A DNA stretch of 64,000 nucleotides from Acipenser ruthenus (GCF_902713425.1 NC_081245.1:3895108-3959107); one strand, 5' to 3'; counted from the first letter of the stretch, positions 33,203 through 45,869 are shown. Translations and numbers: made by a program. Notes: a model not told the origin generated them from the sequence alone.

Positions 33203-35815
33203 TGTTTATTTAGCAGATGCCTTTATCCAAGGCGACTTAGAGAGACTAGGGTGTGTGAACTATGCATCAGCTGCAGAGTCACTTACAACTACGTCTCACC
33301 TGAAAGACGGAGCACATGGAGGTTAAGTGACTTGCTCAGGGTCACACAATTTGAACCGGGGGACCTCCTGGTTACAAGCCCTTTTCTTTAACCACTGGAC
33401 CACACAGCCAGACTTCTGACAAGGGGCTAGTAAGTAAGAGTATTAATTTTGTGCAATTTTTTTTCACACAGATCCCAAAGAGAGCCATACTGTCCCTGAA
33501 TCTGAAGCACAGGAGGGGCCAAGGATGGAAGCAGTTTACAAACAAGAGGAGTCCTTTGACCAGGAGTGGTGTGCAAGTCTAAAGCAGGATACAGAGCTGA
33601 CATGTGTTAAAGATGAAGAGGTCCCTCGACTGGAATGTGTTCCTATTAAAGAGGAATTCATAGAACAGGAATGTGTCCCCATCGCAGAGGAAGTTCCTAC
33701 TGAAAATAATGTCTGTACACTTGAGGAGAACAACCAGCTGGGATCCAACCTGTGTGATGATTGTCCACCTGAATGTGAACTGGGATTTGGAGGTAATTAT
33801 ACAAAACAAGCAACATTGAGATGACTATTAATCTTGCAAAAATGAGTTACTAAGCTGTAGAAGTGTGCTGAAGATTGACATGTTTGGTCATTCAAGCTAA
33901 ATTTATCCCAACCACTATGTCAATGCCCTGCAAGTTGCAACATAACTGTCCTTGCTACTGTGACATGTGCTAGATGTGCATCCACTATTATCCCTGTTTT
34001 GAATGCTGTTAGATCTTTGCATGTCCCTGTTTCTGGTAGACTGTTTGCAGTTGTGCTGCTCCCACAGCTTTATAGTGGTGCTGGGATCACATGTCTCATC
34101 AATGGGTGATGCCAAATCCAGTCGGGTTGCTAAGTGTCACCAGAAGAAACATTTCAATGTTTAAATTACAAAAATATAGCCCTATACTGTGTGTATTCAT
34201 ATTTTGAAATAGTTTTTTTTTTTTTTTTTTAATTAAGCAATACAATTCAAATATTAAAACTCTATGCATTTCTAGAAAAAAAAAATGTGGCATTAAAACT
34301 GCAATAATAACAATGTAAAATGATAACATTGTAAAATTATTGAAGAAAGACTGAAAAAGTATAACTGGATGAACAAAGAGAGTTCCATTATTTTTTTATT
34401 GTTTACAACAAACAAACAGAAATATCCACACAGAGCTGACGCATAAAAACATTGTTTATACAACAAAACAACAAAAACGCCTGCTTATTAGATTTACTAC
34501 AGCAAACAAATATACCAAGGCTCCAAGAAGTCAGTATAAAACACAATGATGAAAAAAGGCAACGCTTGCCTGTAGCAGCGTTATTTACAACCAACATAAC
34601 ATTTACTTTTTGGTAAATTCAGCCACAATCAAATCAGATTTTCAGATACTCAATACCCAATACTAACTGCCTTGCTATTTCTTTTGTGTTGTTTTTAGCA
34701 TACAATTCAATTACAAAACAATGCATCATACAGTTTTCTTATAACGCTGGTATACCAGTTATGTTTCACTTTTTTAAACTCTTGTATCTGATCTAAATCC
34801 ATGTCTGAGGCAGACGAGAATGATTCGGGATCGCTTTCTTCAGATGAATTTCTGAAACCATCTCAGCAATAGTCTCCACACCAAAAAATATGTTCGTCTC
34901 TTGGGCGCATCCATCTTTGTTTTGGTAAACCTCAAACGTAGGTAGCTTCAAATGTGAACATACATCATTTCCACTTCCAGGTCATAAGCGAATCCCTTCT
35001 GTTGATGCGATAATGATTATTGCAGCACCTGAAAAAACACAAGGGGCGTTCTGGGGTTTAGAGGGTTAATCGGGTTTGATTGTAGTCTCATCAGAGTTCA
35101 CTCTAGGAGTTGGTCGTGGTTATGAGGGGAAGCCCTGCAGAAGAGTGAATGTGTAAGAATGCTGTACAATAACCTTTGTCTCTCTTTTTTTTCTCTAGCT
35201 GCTAAGGGGAATCAAACAGGAGACACTCCATTTCCCTGTGCTGATTGTGGGAAGAGATTCAGTTGTTTATCCCAGCTGGAAATCCACCAGCGTGTTCACA
35301 CAGGAGAGAAACCGTATCACTGTAATGACTGTGGGAAGAGATTCACACAGTTAGGACATCTTCAAGCACATCAGCGCATTCACACAGGAGAGAAACCTTA
35401 TCACTGTGGTGAATGTGGGAGGAGTTTCAGTCGCTCACCGCAGCTTAAAAGCCACCAGCGCAGTCACACAGGAGAAAAACTTTATCACTGCACTGTGTGC
35501 GGGAAGAGATTCACACGAGTAGGAAATCTTCAATCACACCAGCGCATTCACACAGGAGAGAAGCCTTATCACTGCACTGAGTGTGGGAGGAGTTTCACGT
35601 ATTTAAGTTCTTTGAAAATCCACCAGCGGACTCACAAAAAAGAGAAATCTTATCAATGTAGCGAATGTCTGAAGAGTTTCAGTCACTTATCAAACCTTAA
35701 AAGACACCATAAAATTCACACAAGAGTTCAGCTAGTTTTTGGGCCTCCAGGGAGACAAGAGAATTCACAGAATTTCAGTCAGTTGAGGACACCTCAACAC
35801 CAGGACTACATTTGA
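32533..35815 (+). CDS. C2H2 zinc-finger protein (3 exons, 6 fingers)
   Basis: Predicted 421-residue DNA-binding regulator. Exons are 32533-32860, 33472-33792 and 35199-35815, all phase 1. Exon 1 gives [14 protein letters not shown] and the [19 protein letters not shown] coiled-coil region. Exon 2 is acidic ([18 protein letters not shown] motif). Exon 3 starts AAKGNQTGDTPFPC and holds six intact fingers (CADCGKRF to CLKSF) ending HKIHTRVQ, then a short tail ending PQHQDYI. Polyadenylation signal AATAAA near 35847. The gene is head-to-head with the minus-strand gene at 32.06 kb and is the mirror-image paralogue of the gene at 40.0-44.1 kb. The second intron carries a piggyBac remnant and a small insertion absent from that paralogue. 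Confidence 0.85.
33165..33411 (-). mobile_element. SINE family B in intron 1
   Basis: Minus-strand copy with ATT tail. The part after cacacaat lacks about 20 bp found in other copies. Confidence 0.9.
33962..34095. mobile_element. small insertion with short inverted ends
   Basis: About 134 bp bounded by gacatgtg and cacatgtc, present here but absent from the matching intron of the paralogue near 40880 (reverse strand), where flanking text runs through. Probably a MITE; class unknown. Confidence 0.4.
34380..35069 (-). mobile_element. deleted piggyBac remnant
   Basis: The right end reads TTAACCCTCTAAACCCCAGA on the minus strand (TTAA at 35066-35069), a piggyBac-type terminus. Reading inward there is a start region (ATGGATGCGCCCAAG) and an acidic SSEESDPESF-type stretch as in transposase N-termini. 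It then passes directly into AT-rich 3'UTR-like sequence, so the transposase core is deleted. The paralogous intron at 40640-40660 shows the uninterrupted TTAA site. Confidence 0.6.
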
Positions 35816-36634
35816 GTAAAATACAGAAATATTTACTGAACAAAAGAATAAACTTGCTTGATAAATAGTGTTACTTCTAATCATTTCAGATCCAAAATGT
35901 ACACTCCCCACTAGTTACAAAGTCTCCAGCTCTTTCAAGTCAATGCTAAGCTTTGGTCAATTCTGAGCTTCACACCTCAAACAAGTTTTTCGGAAGATGT
36001 GTTGCTTGTTCCCATCATGCATTTGCAGTAACATGCTGCAAGATAAATGCTAAATAACCAGATTAATAAATATGAGCTGAACTGAGTGTAGTGTTGTTTT
36101 TTAAATATCTTTTTAGATTTAAATAAATGTTGATTGCCCTCAAAGGAAAAGTAATACTGTTTGAGGGCGCCGTGGCTGATGCTAACACTGTGGAAGCCTG
36201 TGATGCATGAAGTCCGACCATGAGAGAGCTTCTGAAGATAGGTTAGGATGGAGGAGGATGTGTTTCATTGCCTTGCTGTCTGAACTGATATAAGTTACAA
36301 ATAGAAACAATCCCAATGGTGTATATACAGTTATGGGTAATGGGGATTCTCCAGGTGTAAATGCCAGTCCATGTTGGAGCCTGAACTGGTTTACATTGTT
36401 TTAAAATAAAATGTTAATATTTAAATGATTGTGTGACAGAGAAAGAAGGAATTTGAGCTGTAACCTCCCCCCCCCCCCTTCTGTTTGGACATTCCTTATT
36501 CACCCGCACCACTCACATCCTGACAGATTGTCAGTTTTTTGTTATTTTTCAATAAAGCACTAGACAGTTTCCCTGCAATTTATTCATCACTTGTACTGCT
36601 TTTTGCAAAACTTTCAATATAAAGGTTTCAATAT
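35816..36634. other. 3' flank, nothing assigned
   Basis: 3'UTR of the ZNF gene, then intergenic sequence with a C-run near 36470. No feature. Confidence 0.5.
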
Positions 36635-36635
36635 A

Positions 36636-36868
36636 GGGCAGCAGTGTGGAGTAGTGGTCAGGGCTCTGGACTCTTGACCGGAGGGTCGTGGGTTCAATCC
36701 CAGGTGGGGGGACACTGCTGCTGTACCCTTGAGCAAGGTACTTTACCTAGATTGCTCCAGTAAAAACCCAACTGTATAAATAGGTAATTGTATGTAAAAA
36801 TAATGTGATATCTTGTAACAATTGTAAGGTGCCCTGGATAAGGGCGTCTGCTAAGAAATAAATAATAT
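36636..36868 (+). mobile_element. SINE family A
   Basis: Complete plus-strand copy. Confidence 0.95.
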
Positions 36869-37304
36869 AAGTAACACTTTTTTGTTTTAATATGTGTATA
36901 AGGGTAATTACCTTTGCTTTGTTTATTTTAATAAAAGTAGTGTTCTGCATTTCCAGTTTACAGCAAATTTTACTGAAAAATTACAGGATTACATTTTCTT
37001 TTTTAACTGAATCTCGGTTTTTACTGATTCATACCCAGTTTTGTCTACTATTCAATATTTTCCCAGTCATATTTTCTAGGGAATACACAATATTTAGATT
37101 AAAATTTAATTTTGACTCGAACATTGTAATAATGAGCCTTGCATTACATCCTAGTATACTGTAGGTACGTTTAGACATAAAAAGATCAAATGACGTTCAA
37201 ACATCGCACATTGGTTCTGTGTTCACAAACACATTATCACCTGATTCTGTTGGCCAATAAAAGTCTAAGTTATTGTGCTGGGCGTAGTAACTAGCTGGAT
37301 CAAA

Positions 37305-37308
<4 letters not shown>

Positions 37309-37366
<58 letters not shown>
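37309..37366. repeat. (TA)n microsatellite
   Basis: TA tract of about 58 bp followed by a CA run, touching a Tc1 terminus on its right. Confidence 0.95.
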
Positions 37367-37370
<4 letters not shown>

Positions 37371-37378
37371 CACACACA

Positions 37379-37757
37379 CAGTGGTTTGCAGAAGTATTCA
37401 CCCCCTACCAATAATGTCACATTTTGTTGAATTACAAATAATGTGTGCACAGTTTTTCAAACTAACTTTTTTTATTCAAAGCTGTCGTGGTTAAAGTGAA
37501 CACTGTTATATGAGGAGGAGGTTAAATGTCAGCAAGACTTGCAAAGAAAATGTACAAAATGAAATTTGCTGGTTGCATAAGTATTCAGCCCCTTAAGTCA
37601 GCACTTGGTAGAAGCACCTTTTGCAGCAATTACTGCGATGAGTCTTTTTGGATAGGTCTCTACTAGCTTTGCACAGTAGGATGGTGACATGTTTGCCCAT
37701 TCTTCACGGGAAAATTGCTCCAGTTCTGATAAGTTTGTTGGGGATCGTCGATCGTTT
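37379..37757 (-). mobile_element. Tc1/mariner fragment
   Basis: Begins acagtggtttgcagaagtat, the same terminus as the copy at 21.6 kb, and contains the related aaaattgctccagttctgat. It is cut off at about 37757 where LINE-like sequence starts. Confidence 0.8.
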
Positions 37758-37759
37758 TT

Positions 37760-38340
37760 TTACCTGAAAGGTGTTCACACACAGACTGCCCCTTCTAACA
37801 CCCAAAGCACTGACACACTCACTGTGCAGCAGGCCAGTGCAGAAATTATCATCCTGAGTGTCTCAAATGATAAGTATCTGATTGAGAGGCACCTCTTCCC
37901 TGGAAGAAGAGTAAAGAAGATCTGGTGCCCAACAACACAGACCTGCTGCCAGGGCGAAGACTGAGCGACGCCCAGCACATCCTGATCCACACCGGGACTA
38001 ACGACCTGAGCGCACACGCAGGGGCGACGTGGCCAAACCCTGAGGCAGGTGGCAGCTACAGCCACCGAAGAGTTCCCCTCAACCAAGGTTACCATCTCCA
38101 CCCTACTGCCCAGAGCAGGAGGTGCCACAGCCAGTCATCCATAACATCAACGCTGAGGTGTCCCGAGGCTGCACCCTGCTGGCAACCGTGCACCTGGCAC
38201 ATCACCGTGACGTCCACCATCTCTCTCTCTCTGTGTATATGTATGTATGTATGTATGACCTTGACTTTGTAAATAGTGTAAATAACGAAACATGAAATTG
38301 TAGAGAAACAGGAACCGCTTCACTCTGGGAATCACCACTA
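37760..38340 (+). mobile_element. LINE ORF1-like fragment with esterase-type motif
   Basis: Plus-strand frames include ERHLFPGRR and LSDAQHILIHTGTNDLSAHA. The HTGTNDL motif matches the SGNH-esterase-like domain found in ORF1 of CR1/L2-group LINEs. The GC-rich codon use differs from the AT-rich surroundings. Frames are broken. Confidence 0.5.
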
Positions 38341-38449
38341 GCCACGTTTACCTGGTTCTGACCATCAGCGCGTCAGGGAGTTCCAATGTGGCTATAAACG
38401 CATTGAAGGAAAAAAGCACTTTACAAATATAACCCCCCCAATAAAGATC

Positions 38450-39645
38450 TGGCTAAAAATCTGTGACTGTTATCCAACCAATCCTTCTTTATGTCAGCCA
38501 AATATGGGGCCCACTTTCAAAATATAATTACAAAACATGGGATAACAACCATGTGTGTCGGGAACTGAACTTGGTCTCTTCCCCTTACTCCATCCCACAA
38601 AGCATCCCAGAGACCCCAGCTCTGCTCAGACAGACCCCCTGAGACAACGAGCAAAGAAACACTAGCCTGGCAACACTGCCGATGACAAAATTACAGCAAT
38701 AACATTTAAACAAATTGATCTCAATAATAAAATGACATACATTGAGCATTAGGATAATGAAACAAAATTAATTAACAAATTGGAATGCTCTCGAGCCCTG
38801 AACAGGGGCTTTAACCTGGCACAATATCAGGGTAAAAGATCCCAAACAAAGACAAACCCTAACGAAGTACAGACTCAGTGACCACAGCCTGGCCGTCGAA
38901 ACAGGCCGCCATGAAAGGAGCTGGCTGGACAGACTGAACAGTGTGCTGTCACTGTGAGCTGGGAGAAGTCGAAACAAAGGCGCACCTCCTGCTGTCCTGC
39001 TCCATATACTGCCAAATAAGGGACACACACCTCCTGAAATTCTTGAGTCAGTTGACCCAGTTTCCACACCTGCCTGACTGAGAAACTGCAGATCCTGCTG
39101 GGAGAGGAGGCTCTGACTGCAGAGTGAGCAGCCCAGGACGTGCATGCCTGTCCCAGCCTGAGGGACAGTGTGGAGACACTCAATAGAAATGACCTGTTTA
39201 TTGTTAAATTAGACAGGGGGCTGTTATATTGCTTACATTCTGTTAAGGAGGAGGGAGGGGGTGATAGTGTGTGTTATTAACATTGTATTTCTATTTTATG
39301 TATGTATTATTATTTATTTATTTATTTATTTCTTAGCAGACGCCCTTATCCAGGGCGACTTACAATTGTTACAAGATATCACATTATTTTTTACACATTA
39401 TCTTTACATACAATTCTCCATTTATACAGTTGGGTTTTTACTGGAGCAATCTAGGTAAAGTACCTTCCTCAAGGGTACAGCAGCAGTGTCCCCCACCTGG
39501 GATTGAACCCACGACCCTCTGGTCAAGAGTCCAGAGCCCTAACCACTACTCCACACTGCTGCCCCAACATGTAATGTGTGTTGAAATGCTTTGGTAACAC
39601 TGGATCACTCCTGTCATGCTAATAAAGCCAGTTTGAATTTGAGAG
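38450..39645 (+). mobile_element. LINE ORF2 C-terminal fragment and 3' tail
   Basis: Encodes in broken frames a LINE C-terminal zinc-type region, for example YRLSDHSLAVETGRHERSW and GEVETKAHLLLSCSIYCQIR. The 3' end has the tail ctaataaagccagtttgaat followed by a GA run, as in I-group fish LINEs. A family A SINE is inserted at 39305-39565. Confidence 0.6.
39305..39565 (-). mobile_element. SINE family A inserted in LINE
   Basis: Minus-strand copy with a small internal duplication (acattatttttta near 39390). Confidence 0.95.
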
Positions 39646-39671
39646 AGAGAGAGAGAGAGAGCGAGAGCGAG

Positions 39672-39714
<43 letters not shown>

Positions 39715-39724
39715 AAGAGAGAGA
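39642..39724. repeat. (GA)n microsatellite
   Basis: GA tract with GCGAGA interruptions, growing out of the LINE tail. Confidence 0.9.
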
Positions 39725-40004
39725 TTGATTGATTGTCTGGGGTATCTGAAAGGGCACATATGGTCATTTTGGTGGAAAACAAACTGACAAAATTCCTGTA
39801 GCGCTGAGGGTCACAAGGGCCTCAGCAGAGAAGGGGTTAATCTCTTCAGTGACAGAGTTTTTGTCTTGTTAGTGTTTTCTGATTATTAAGATGTCCCACC
39901 AGATTAAATCTTTCACAGCATTCAGCATTTAGGGTTTCACTGCTGTGTGAATTCGTTGGTGTATTTTAAGGCTGTCTGTTCGAGTGAAACTTCTCCTACA
40001 TTCA

Positions 40005-42330
40005 TTACAATGGTGTGGTTTCTCTCCTGTGAATTCGTTGGTGTCTTTTAAGAGATCCTAATTCAGTAAAGCGCTTCTCACAGTCATTACACTGGTACGG
40101 TTTTTCTCCTGTGTGAATTCGTTGGTGTTTTTTAAGAGTTCCTAATTCAGTAAAGCGCTTCCCACAGTCATCACAGTGGTATGGCTTCTCTCCTGTGTGA
40201 ATTCGTTGGTGTGCTTTTAAATGTTGTAACTGAGTGAAACTCTTCACACAGTAATTACAGTGGTGTGGCTTCTCTCCTGTGTGAATTCGGAGGTGATTTT
40301 TAAGATATTCCGATCGAGTGAACCTCTTCTCACATTCATTACAGCTGTAGGGTTTCTCTCCTGTGTGAACACGTTGGTGGAGTTTAAGGTTTGTAACATT
40401 ACTGAATCTCTTCCCACACTTAAAGCAGTGATAAGGTTTCTCTCCTGTGTGAACACGCTGGTGGATTTTAAGATGTGATAAAGGAGTCCCTCCTGTGATA
40501 ATTCCTTTAGCAGCTAAAGAAAAAAGAGAGACAAAGGTTATTGTACAGCATTCTTACACATTCACTCTTCTGCAGGGCTTCCCCTCATAACCATGACCAA
40601 CTCCTAGAGTGAACTCTGATGAGAATACAGTCAAACCTGCTTAATATCACTCCTGTTAATACCAGCCTCCTTTTATTATCATCATCACATTGAAATTTGC
40701 CATGCAGAATATAATGGGTGTCAATAAGGACAAGTGCTTGAGAATATCACTTTGATTATTAACAATATCACCTAGAGGGATACAAGTATAAGATCAGGTT
40801 TACATGCAAGTGCTGTATTGAAATGTTTCTTCTGGTGACACTTAGCAACCTGACTGGATTTGACATCACCCATTGATGCCACAGTAGCAAGGACAGGTAT
40901 GTTGCAAGCCATTGACATAGTGGTTATGCAGCCTCACTAGCTTAAATGGAGGTGGAATGACCAAGAATATGAATCTTCAGCACACTTCTAGTTTAGTAAC
41001 CAGTTTCTGTGAGATCAATAGGCAGCTCAATGTTTCTTATAATTACCTCTAAATCCCAGTCCACATTCAGATGGACAATCATCACACAGGCTGGATCCCA
41101 GCTTGTTGTTCTCCTCAAGTGTCCAGACATTATTTTCAGTAGGAACTTCCTCTGCGATGGGGACGCATTCCTGTTCTATGAATTCCTCTTTAATAGGAAC
41201 ACATTCCAGTCGAGGGACCTCTTCATCTTTAACACATGTCAGCTCTGTAACCTGCTTTAGACTTGCACACCACTCCTGGTCAAAGGGCTCCTCTAGTGTG
41301 TAAACTGATTCTATCCTTGGCCCCTCCTGTGCTTCAGATTTAGGTACAGCATGGCTCTCTTTGGGATCTGTGTGAAAGAAAATTGTACACAGTTATAACT
41401 TACTAACTTGCCAGGTTCCTCTGCAAAGCCAATTGTATTTTGAATAACACTATTAATATAAAAGGCTGATATATTGTATTGGTTTCATAAACACATGCAA
41501 AATACCCCAGCAGCGCAAACTAACACATTTTTTACCCGGGTAATAATTGATCCGTTCACCCACTGACAAAATCCGCAGACCACTTCTTAAATTTATTAAA
41601 AACAACGCGGCTCTATCCTCAAGCTCCTCATCTGGCAATATTGAGCGTGCCTTTTCCCAAAACCGTGCTGCTGTGGTCTGGTCTGCCCCATTTTCGTTTT
41701 CATAAATTTATTCTTACAAAAAGCAAAACGTTTTTAACCAAACGAATTCTAAATCCACGTCTAGAGCCCATTAACTTGATTCGGAAATTCTGGAAAACTA
41801 AGATGACAGTGGGACAGCTCCATTGATCATCTGTACCGTGTGCTGCCAGCGACTGCAGTAAAAAAGGAGAGGCTACAGGAATGCAAAAATATATAGATAT
41901 TAAAGCTCCAGAGGGTTGTTTTGTGTGTTCATTTCTTGTACAGTTATTACGTTAAATTTGTGTGCAATGTTTTTTATTTTTATTTGAAAGCTTGTACCTG
42001 AGTTTGGATTTTAAAAACAACTAATAATTTTAGCAATATATGTTTTTTTTGCCAGTTATTTTTAGTTTTCTAAAACAATGTTTTTTTTTGTGTTTTTTTT
42101 TGTTTAAACACAGTATAAATTTAGATCAATATACATTAAACCAGACAACAAACACGCAACCCCCTACTTTTTCTACAGCATTTAAGTGTGACCCTGAGCA
42201 AGACACTTAACCTCCTTGTGCTCCGTCTTTCGGGTGAGACGTAGTTGTAAGTGACTCTGCAGCTGATGCATAGTTCACACACCCTAGTCTCTGTAAGTTG
42301 TCTTGGATATAGGCGTCTGATAAATAAACA

Positions 42331-42424
<94 letters not shown>

Positions 42425-44099
42425 TCTATTTCAAAAGTCTAGGAGGCTGTGTGGTCCAGTGGTTAAAGAAAAGGGCTTGTAACCAGGAGGTCCCCGGTTC
42501 AAATCCCACCTCAGCCACTGACTCACTGTGTGACCCTGAGCAAGTCACTTAACCTTCCTTGTGCTCCGTCTTCCGGGTGAGACGTAGTTGTAAGTGACTC
42601 TGCAGCTGATGCATAGTTCACACACTCTAGTCTCTGTAAGTCGCCTTGGATAAAGGAGTCTGCTAAATAATACATTTTGTACACAATGAAACCAAAATTA
42701 CTGTTACTGTTAAACAACTAGGCCCGCCGTGCAGCCACCTCGGAGCTACAGGCTATAGGGAGCATCCTGCACTCCAGGACCTCCTGGTTACACCATGAGT
42801 GAAGAACAAAAGGATTAAACAGATGAATAAAGAAAAACTAATAATTAAGGACTACTGTAGCTCTTAAACATCTCATTACAAAAATGCAAAAAAACGAAGT
42901 TCTCAAAGTTTTGAGCCATGCTTAAGATACAGTATTTGAAAGTATATATTAATGCTGTTGCAATCAGTATTGTTTATAGTGATATAATATAAAAGTATAA
43001 AGTATAACATAAATGTGGCATTTGACTTTTTAAAATGAGTGGAATCTCATGGAATTAAATGATATTTCCTTTCATTCCAGTTCTGTATCCTGAAGATTTT
43101 TTCCAATTCAAATTCCAAATTCTTGAATTGAAATTTACCAACAAATTCCAATTCCATTCGGAATTGACCCAAACCCTGATTTGTGGTACTTTGTGGTAAT
43201 TATAGGGGTACTTTGTGGTAATCTGTGGTACTTTTAGGTAATCTGCAGTGCTTTGTGGTAATTTGCAGTACTTTGTGGTAATTATAGGGGTACTTTGTGG
43301 TAATCTGTGGTACTTTGTGGTCATTAGTAGGACCAGGCAAATAAGATGATCCCTGGAGCCATCAACACCAGACAGAAGGATAACTACATCATCACATGGA
43401 AGGAAACGCAGATGGATGGAGACGCAGAGGGATCACATTAGTTTACTGTAAAGCTAAATCTTAGCTGGTGCTTATTAAAATCAGCATGAAGTTTTAACAA
43501 CTACTCTCATGTAATGGAAATCGTTTATTTTTGCATTTCTGAGTCGTCCTGCGGGATTTACAAACACGGACACAGTCTTATAGTCTGGAGAATTAATTAC
43601 ACTGGTATACATTAGGACAGTACGTAATAACACCACTCATAATGAGCGCTTTAAAAGAGTCTTAAGATCAATTCTAACCGAGACCTCACCAATCAAATGG
43701 GCTACAAAGTTATTGAGAGTGTTGGAATGACCAAGCAATACCATCAAAAAAATAAAATAAAACAATTTTACCTTGAAATAATCCCTGGTTCTCATTCCTC
43801 TGAAAGTCTTGTTCATTGCAGTCGGGGTTCATGTTTCTGAGAGGTTGTTTAATGTCTGCATCTGCAGCGTTCATGCATTCCCGCACTGCTTTCAACTCGC
43901 TCTCTGATATTTCCAATCTCAACTTCAGACTTTCATTCTCTTTCTCCTTTCCAGCCATTTCCATTTGGAAATCAGTGAATATGCCGCCGACAACTTTTGT
44001 GATTTCGCACAAGACGGTGTCTACAGCCGCTTTCACTGCGTGCTCGATGGTAGAGGCGAGCTCGTCTTGAAAGAACGACACGGAGACGCTGACGTCCAT
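40005..44099 (-). CDS. C2H2 zinc-finger protein (3 exons, 5 intact fingers)
   Basis: Predicted 385-residue protein. Minus-strand exons are 44099-43772, 41367-41047 and 40513-40005, all phase 1. Exon 1 is [14 protein letters not shown] with the coiled-coil region. Exon 2 is acidic and fully open; its internal ATG found in the 33.5-kb paralogue is ATA here (GPRIESVY). In exon 3 the first finger has lost its Cys half by deletion ([15 protein letters not shown]). Five intact fingers follow. A 2-base loss near 40018 turns HTGEKPHHC into HRRETTPL and a stop, removing the last finger, which is otherwise preserved downstream. Mirror-image paralogue of 32533-35815; head-to-head with the gene starting near 44.5 kb. 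Confidence 0.8.
41368..42180. other. intron 1 of the minus-strand ZNF gene, first part
   Basis: AT-rich intron sequence without a recognised element. Confidence 0.5.
42186..42330 (+). mobile_element. SINE family B, 5'-truncated
   Basis: Starts within the body (gtgtgaccctgagcaagaca) and continues to the tail, leading into a long AAT tract. Confidence 0.9.
42331..42423. repeat. (AAT)n microsatellite
   Basis: Expanded A-rich tail of the preceding SINE, about 31 units. Confidence 0.95.
42442..42675 (+). mobile_element. SINE family B
   Basis: Near complete plus-strand copy just downstream of the truncated one. Confidence 0.95.
43184..43325. repeat. degenerate short tandem repeat (tactttgtggtaat)
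   Basis: About seven irregular units of 15-20 bp built on ggtactttgtggtaatctg. Non-coding. Confidence 0.8.
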
Positions 44100-44479
44100 C
44101 TTCACTGACTGTTAGCTTGAGACTCGAGTAGCAGAATCCTCTGCGTTTAATTTAGTTTTTACTTGAGAATTAACATGCATATAAAACCAGCACTTCTGTT
44201 GTGATAAAGAAAGACATCAAACAACAGACTCGTTTTACTTAACAATACTGACACATCCCTGGTGAAGCGGTGGCGCTCCAATCTGAGTTCTTGAATACAA
44301 AAGTGACTCTTTGTTTCAGACTCAATGCAGGTAATGCACGAACAAAAAATACATTCAAATCGTCATGAAACATTTGAATTCAACCTAAATACTCTAAACA
44401 ACAGTTAATACAATGATACAGAACCTGCAGCTCGCTCTCTCTCCTCAGCACAAACAAAGAAAACTTTATTTTTTTTTAT

Positions 44480-44885
44480 TTCCTGTGCACAGCTGCGACC
44501 ATCGCGTGTATTATTCTTGGCTGCAGAAACACTCTAAACCTAGCTTGAGCAATGATTGTCTTGGAGGCGGCTATGAAACTGGGTATCAGAGTCCGCCATG
44601 TTGGCTCTAATTGCGTTGTATTTTACTATGCAATGTCACGCTGCGGATCCAAAATGGCGCCAGTTTCGTCTCCCTGGTTTGTACTGCGCATGTTCGATGA
44701 GCTTTTGTGTCCGAGAGTGTGGGTCAGTGTTTGATTTGTTTATGGATGGGACGGTTTTTTTTTATTTTTATTTGAATGTTTTTAGTTAAAGTGACGGTTT
44801 TAAATGTGAAACGGAAGCCTCCATATCGACTAAAGAAAGAAACAACGACAACTTACGCCGACTGCAGAGAGATACAGCGACAGAG
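44480..44885 (+). promoter_or_regulatory. promoter and non-coding first exon of the ZNF/hAT gene
   Basis: Third copy of the promoter seen at 13.3 kb and 31.7-32.06 kb: ttggctgcagaaacactc, aaaatggcgccagtttcgtc, a gtgacggttttaaatgtgaa segment and donor gacagag|gtaaac at 44885/44886. It faces the minus-strand ZNF start at 44099. Confidence 0.6.
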
Positions 44886-44898
44886 GTAAACAAAACAC

Positions 44899-45330
44899 AT
44901 AAGAAAGTTTCCAAACGAGAGGAGGCCATTCAGCCCATATTGCTCGTTTGGTTGTTATTATTATTATTATTATTATTTATTTATTAGCAGACGCCCTTAT
45001 CCAGGGCGACTTACAATTGTTACAAGATATCACATTATTTTTTACATTCAATTACATTATTTTTTACACATTATTTTTTACATACAATTCCCCATTTATA
45101 CAGTTGGGTTTTTACTGGAGCAATTTAGGTAAAGTACCTTGCTCAAGGGTACAGCAGCAGTGCCCCCCACCTGGGATTGAACCCACGACCCTCCGGTCAA
45201 GAGTCCAGAGCCCTAACCACTACTCCACACTGCTGCCCCTGCTTGTTAGTAGCTTATTGATCCCAGAATCTCATCAAGCAGCTTCTTGAAGGATCCCAGG
45301 GTGTCAGCTTCAACAACATTACTGGGGAGT
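44899..45330 (+). repeat. interspersed repeat split by a SINE
   Basis: Same dispersed repeat as 11828-11965. It is interrupted by the family A SINE at 44956-45238 at the tgctcgtttggttgtta point. Confidence 0.75.
44956..45238 (-). mobile_element. SINE family A
   Basis: Minus-strand copy with internal duplication of a catacaatt-type segment. Confidence 0.95.
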
Positions 45331-45524
45331 TGAATTAAAAACGTATCCTAATTTAATTCACGTTGATTTTTCAGTCATACTGCAAGTACAGCACGCTACA
45401 TATCAATTTCAAATCGTTTTTGTGTTTGTGCCTCGTTCAGTAACGTGTCTTGTGTACATTTTCTGCCTAATTGTTACATGTTTTCGCAGGTTTTTGCTCT
45501 GTAAAGGTGCAGTTTACACGCTTG

Positions 45525-45790
45525 CTGTGTATGGGGTGCCATGTGTGTTTTAAAAAAAGCGTTAATATTTTAACAGGCATTCCCCCCCCCCCCCCCCCCC
45601 CCCCCAGATTTAACTTAAATGTTGTAGTTTTTTCCCCTAGATTTATAAATGCTGTGAAAAGAAATACACCTTTTTTTTAAATGTGTATATTGAGATATAA
45701 TTTGGAGGTCTAAAAATATTTAGCAAGTTTTCAACATTTTTATATATGTATACGTTTTAACTCCAAACGTTGGGCAGCTGGCTCTTTGAG

Positions 45791-45869
<79 letters not shown>

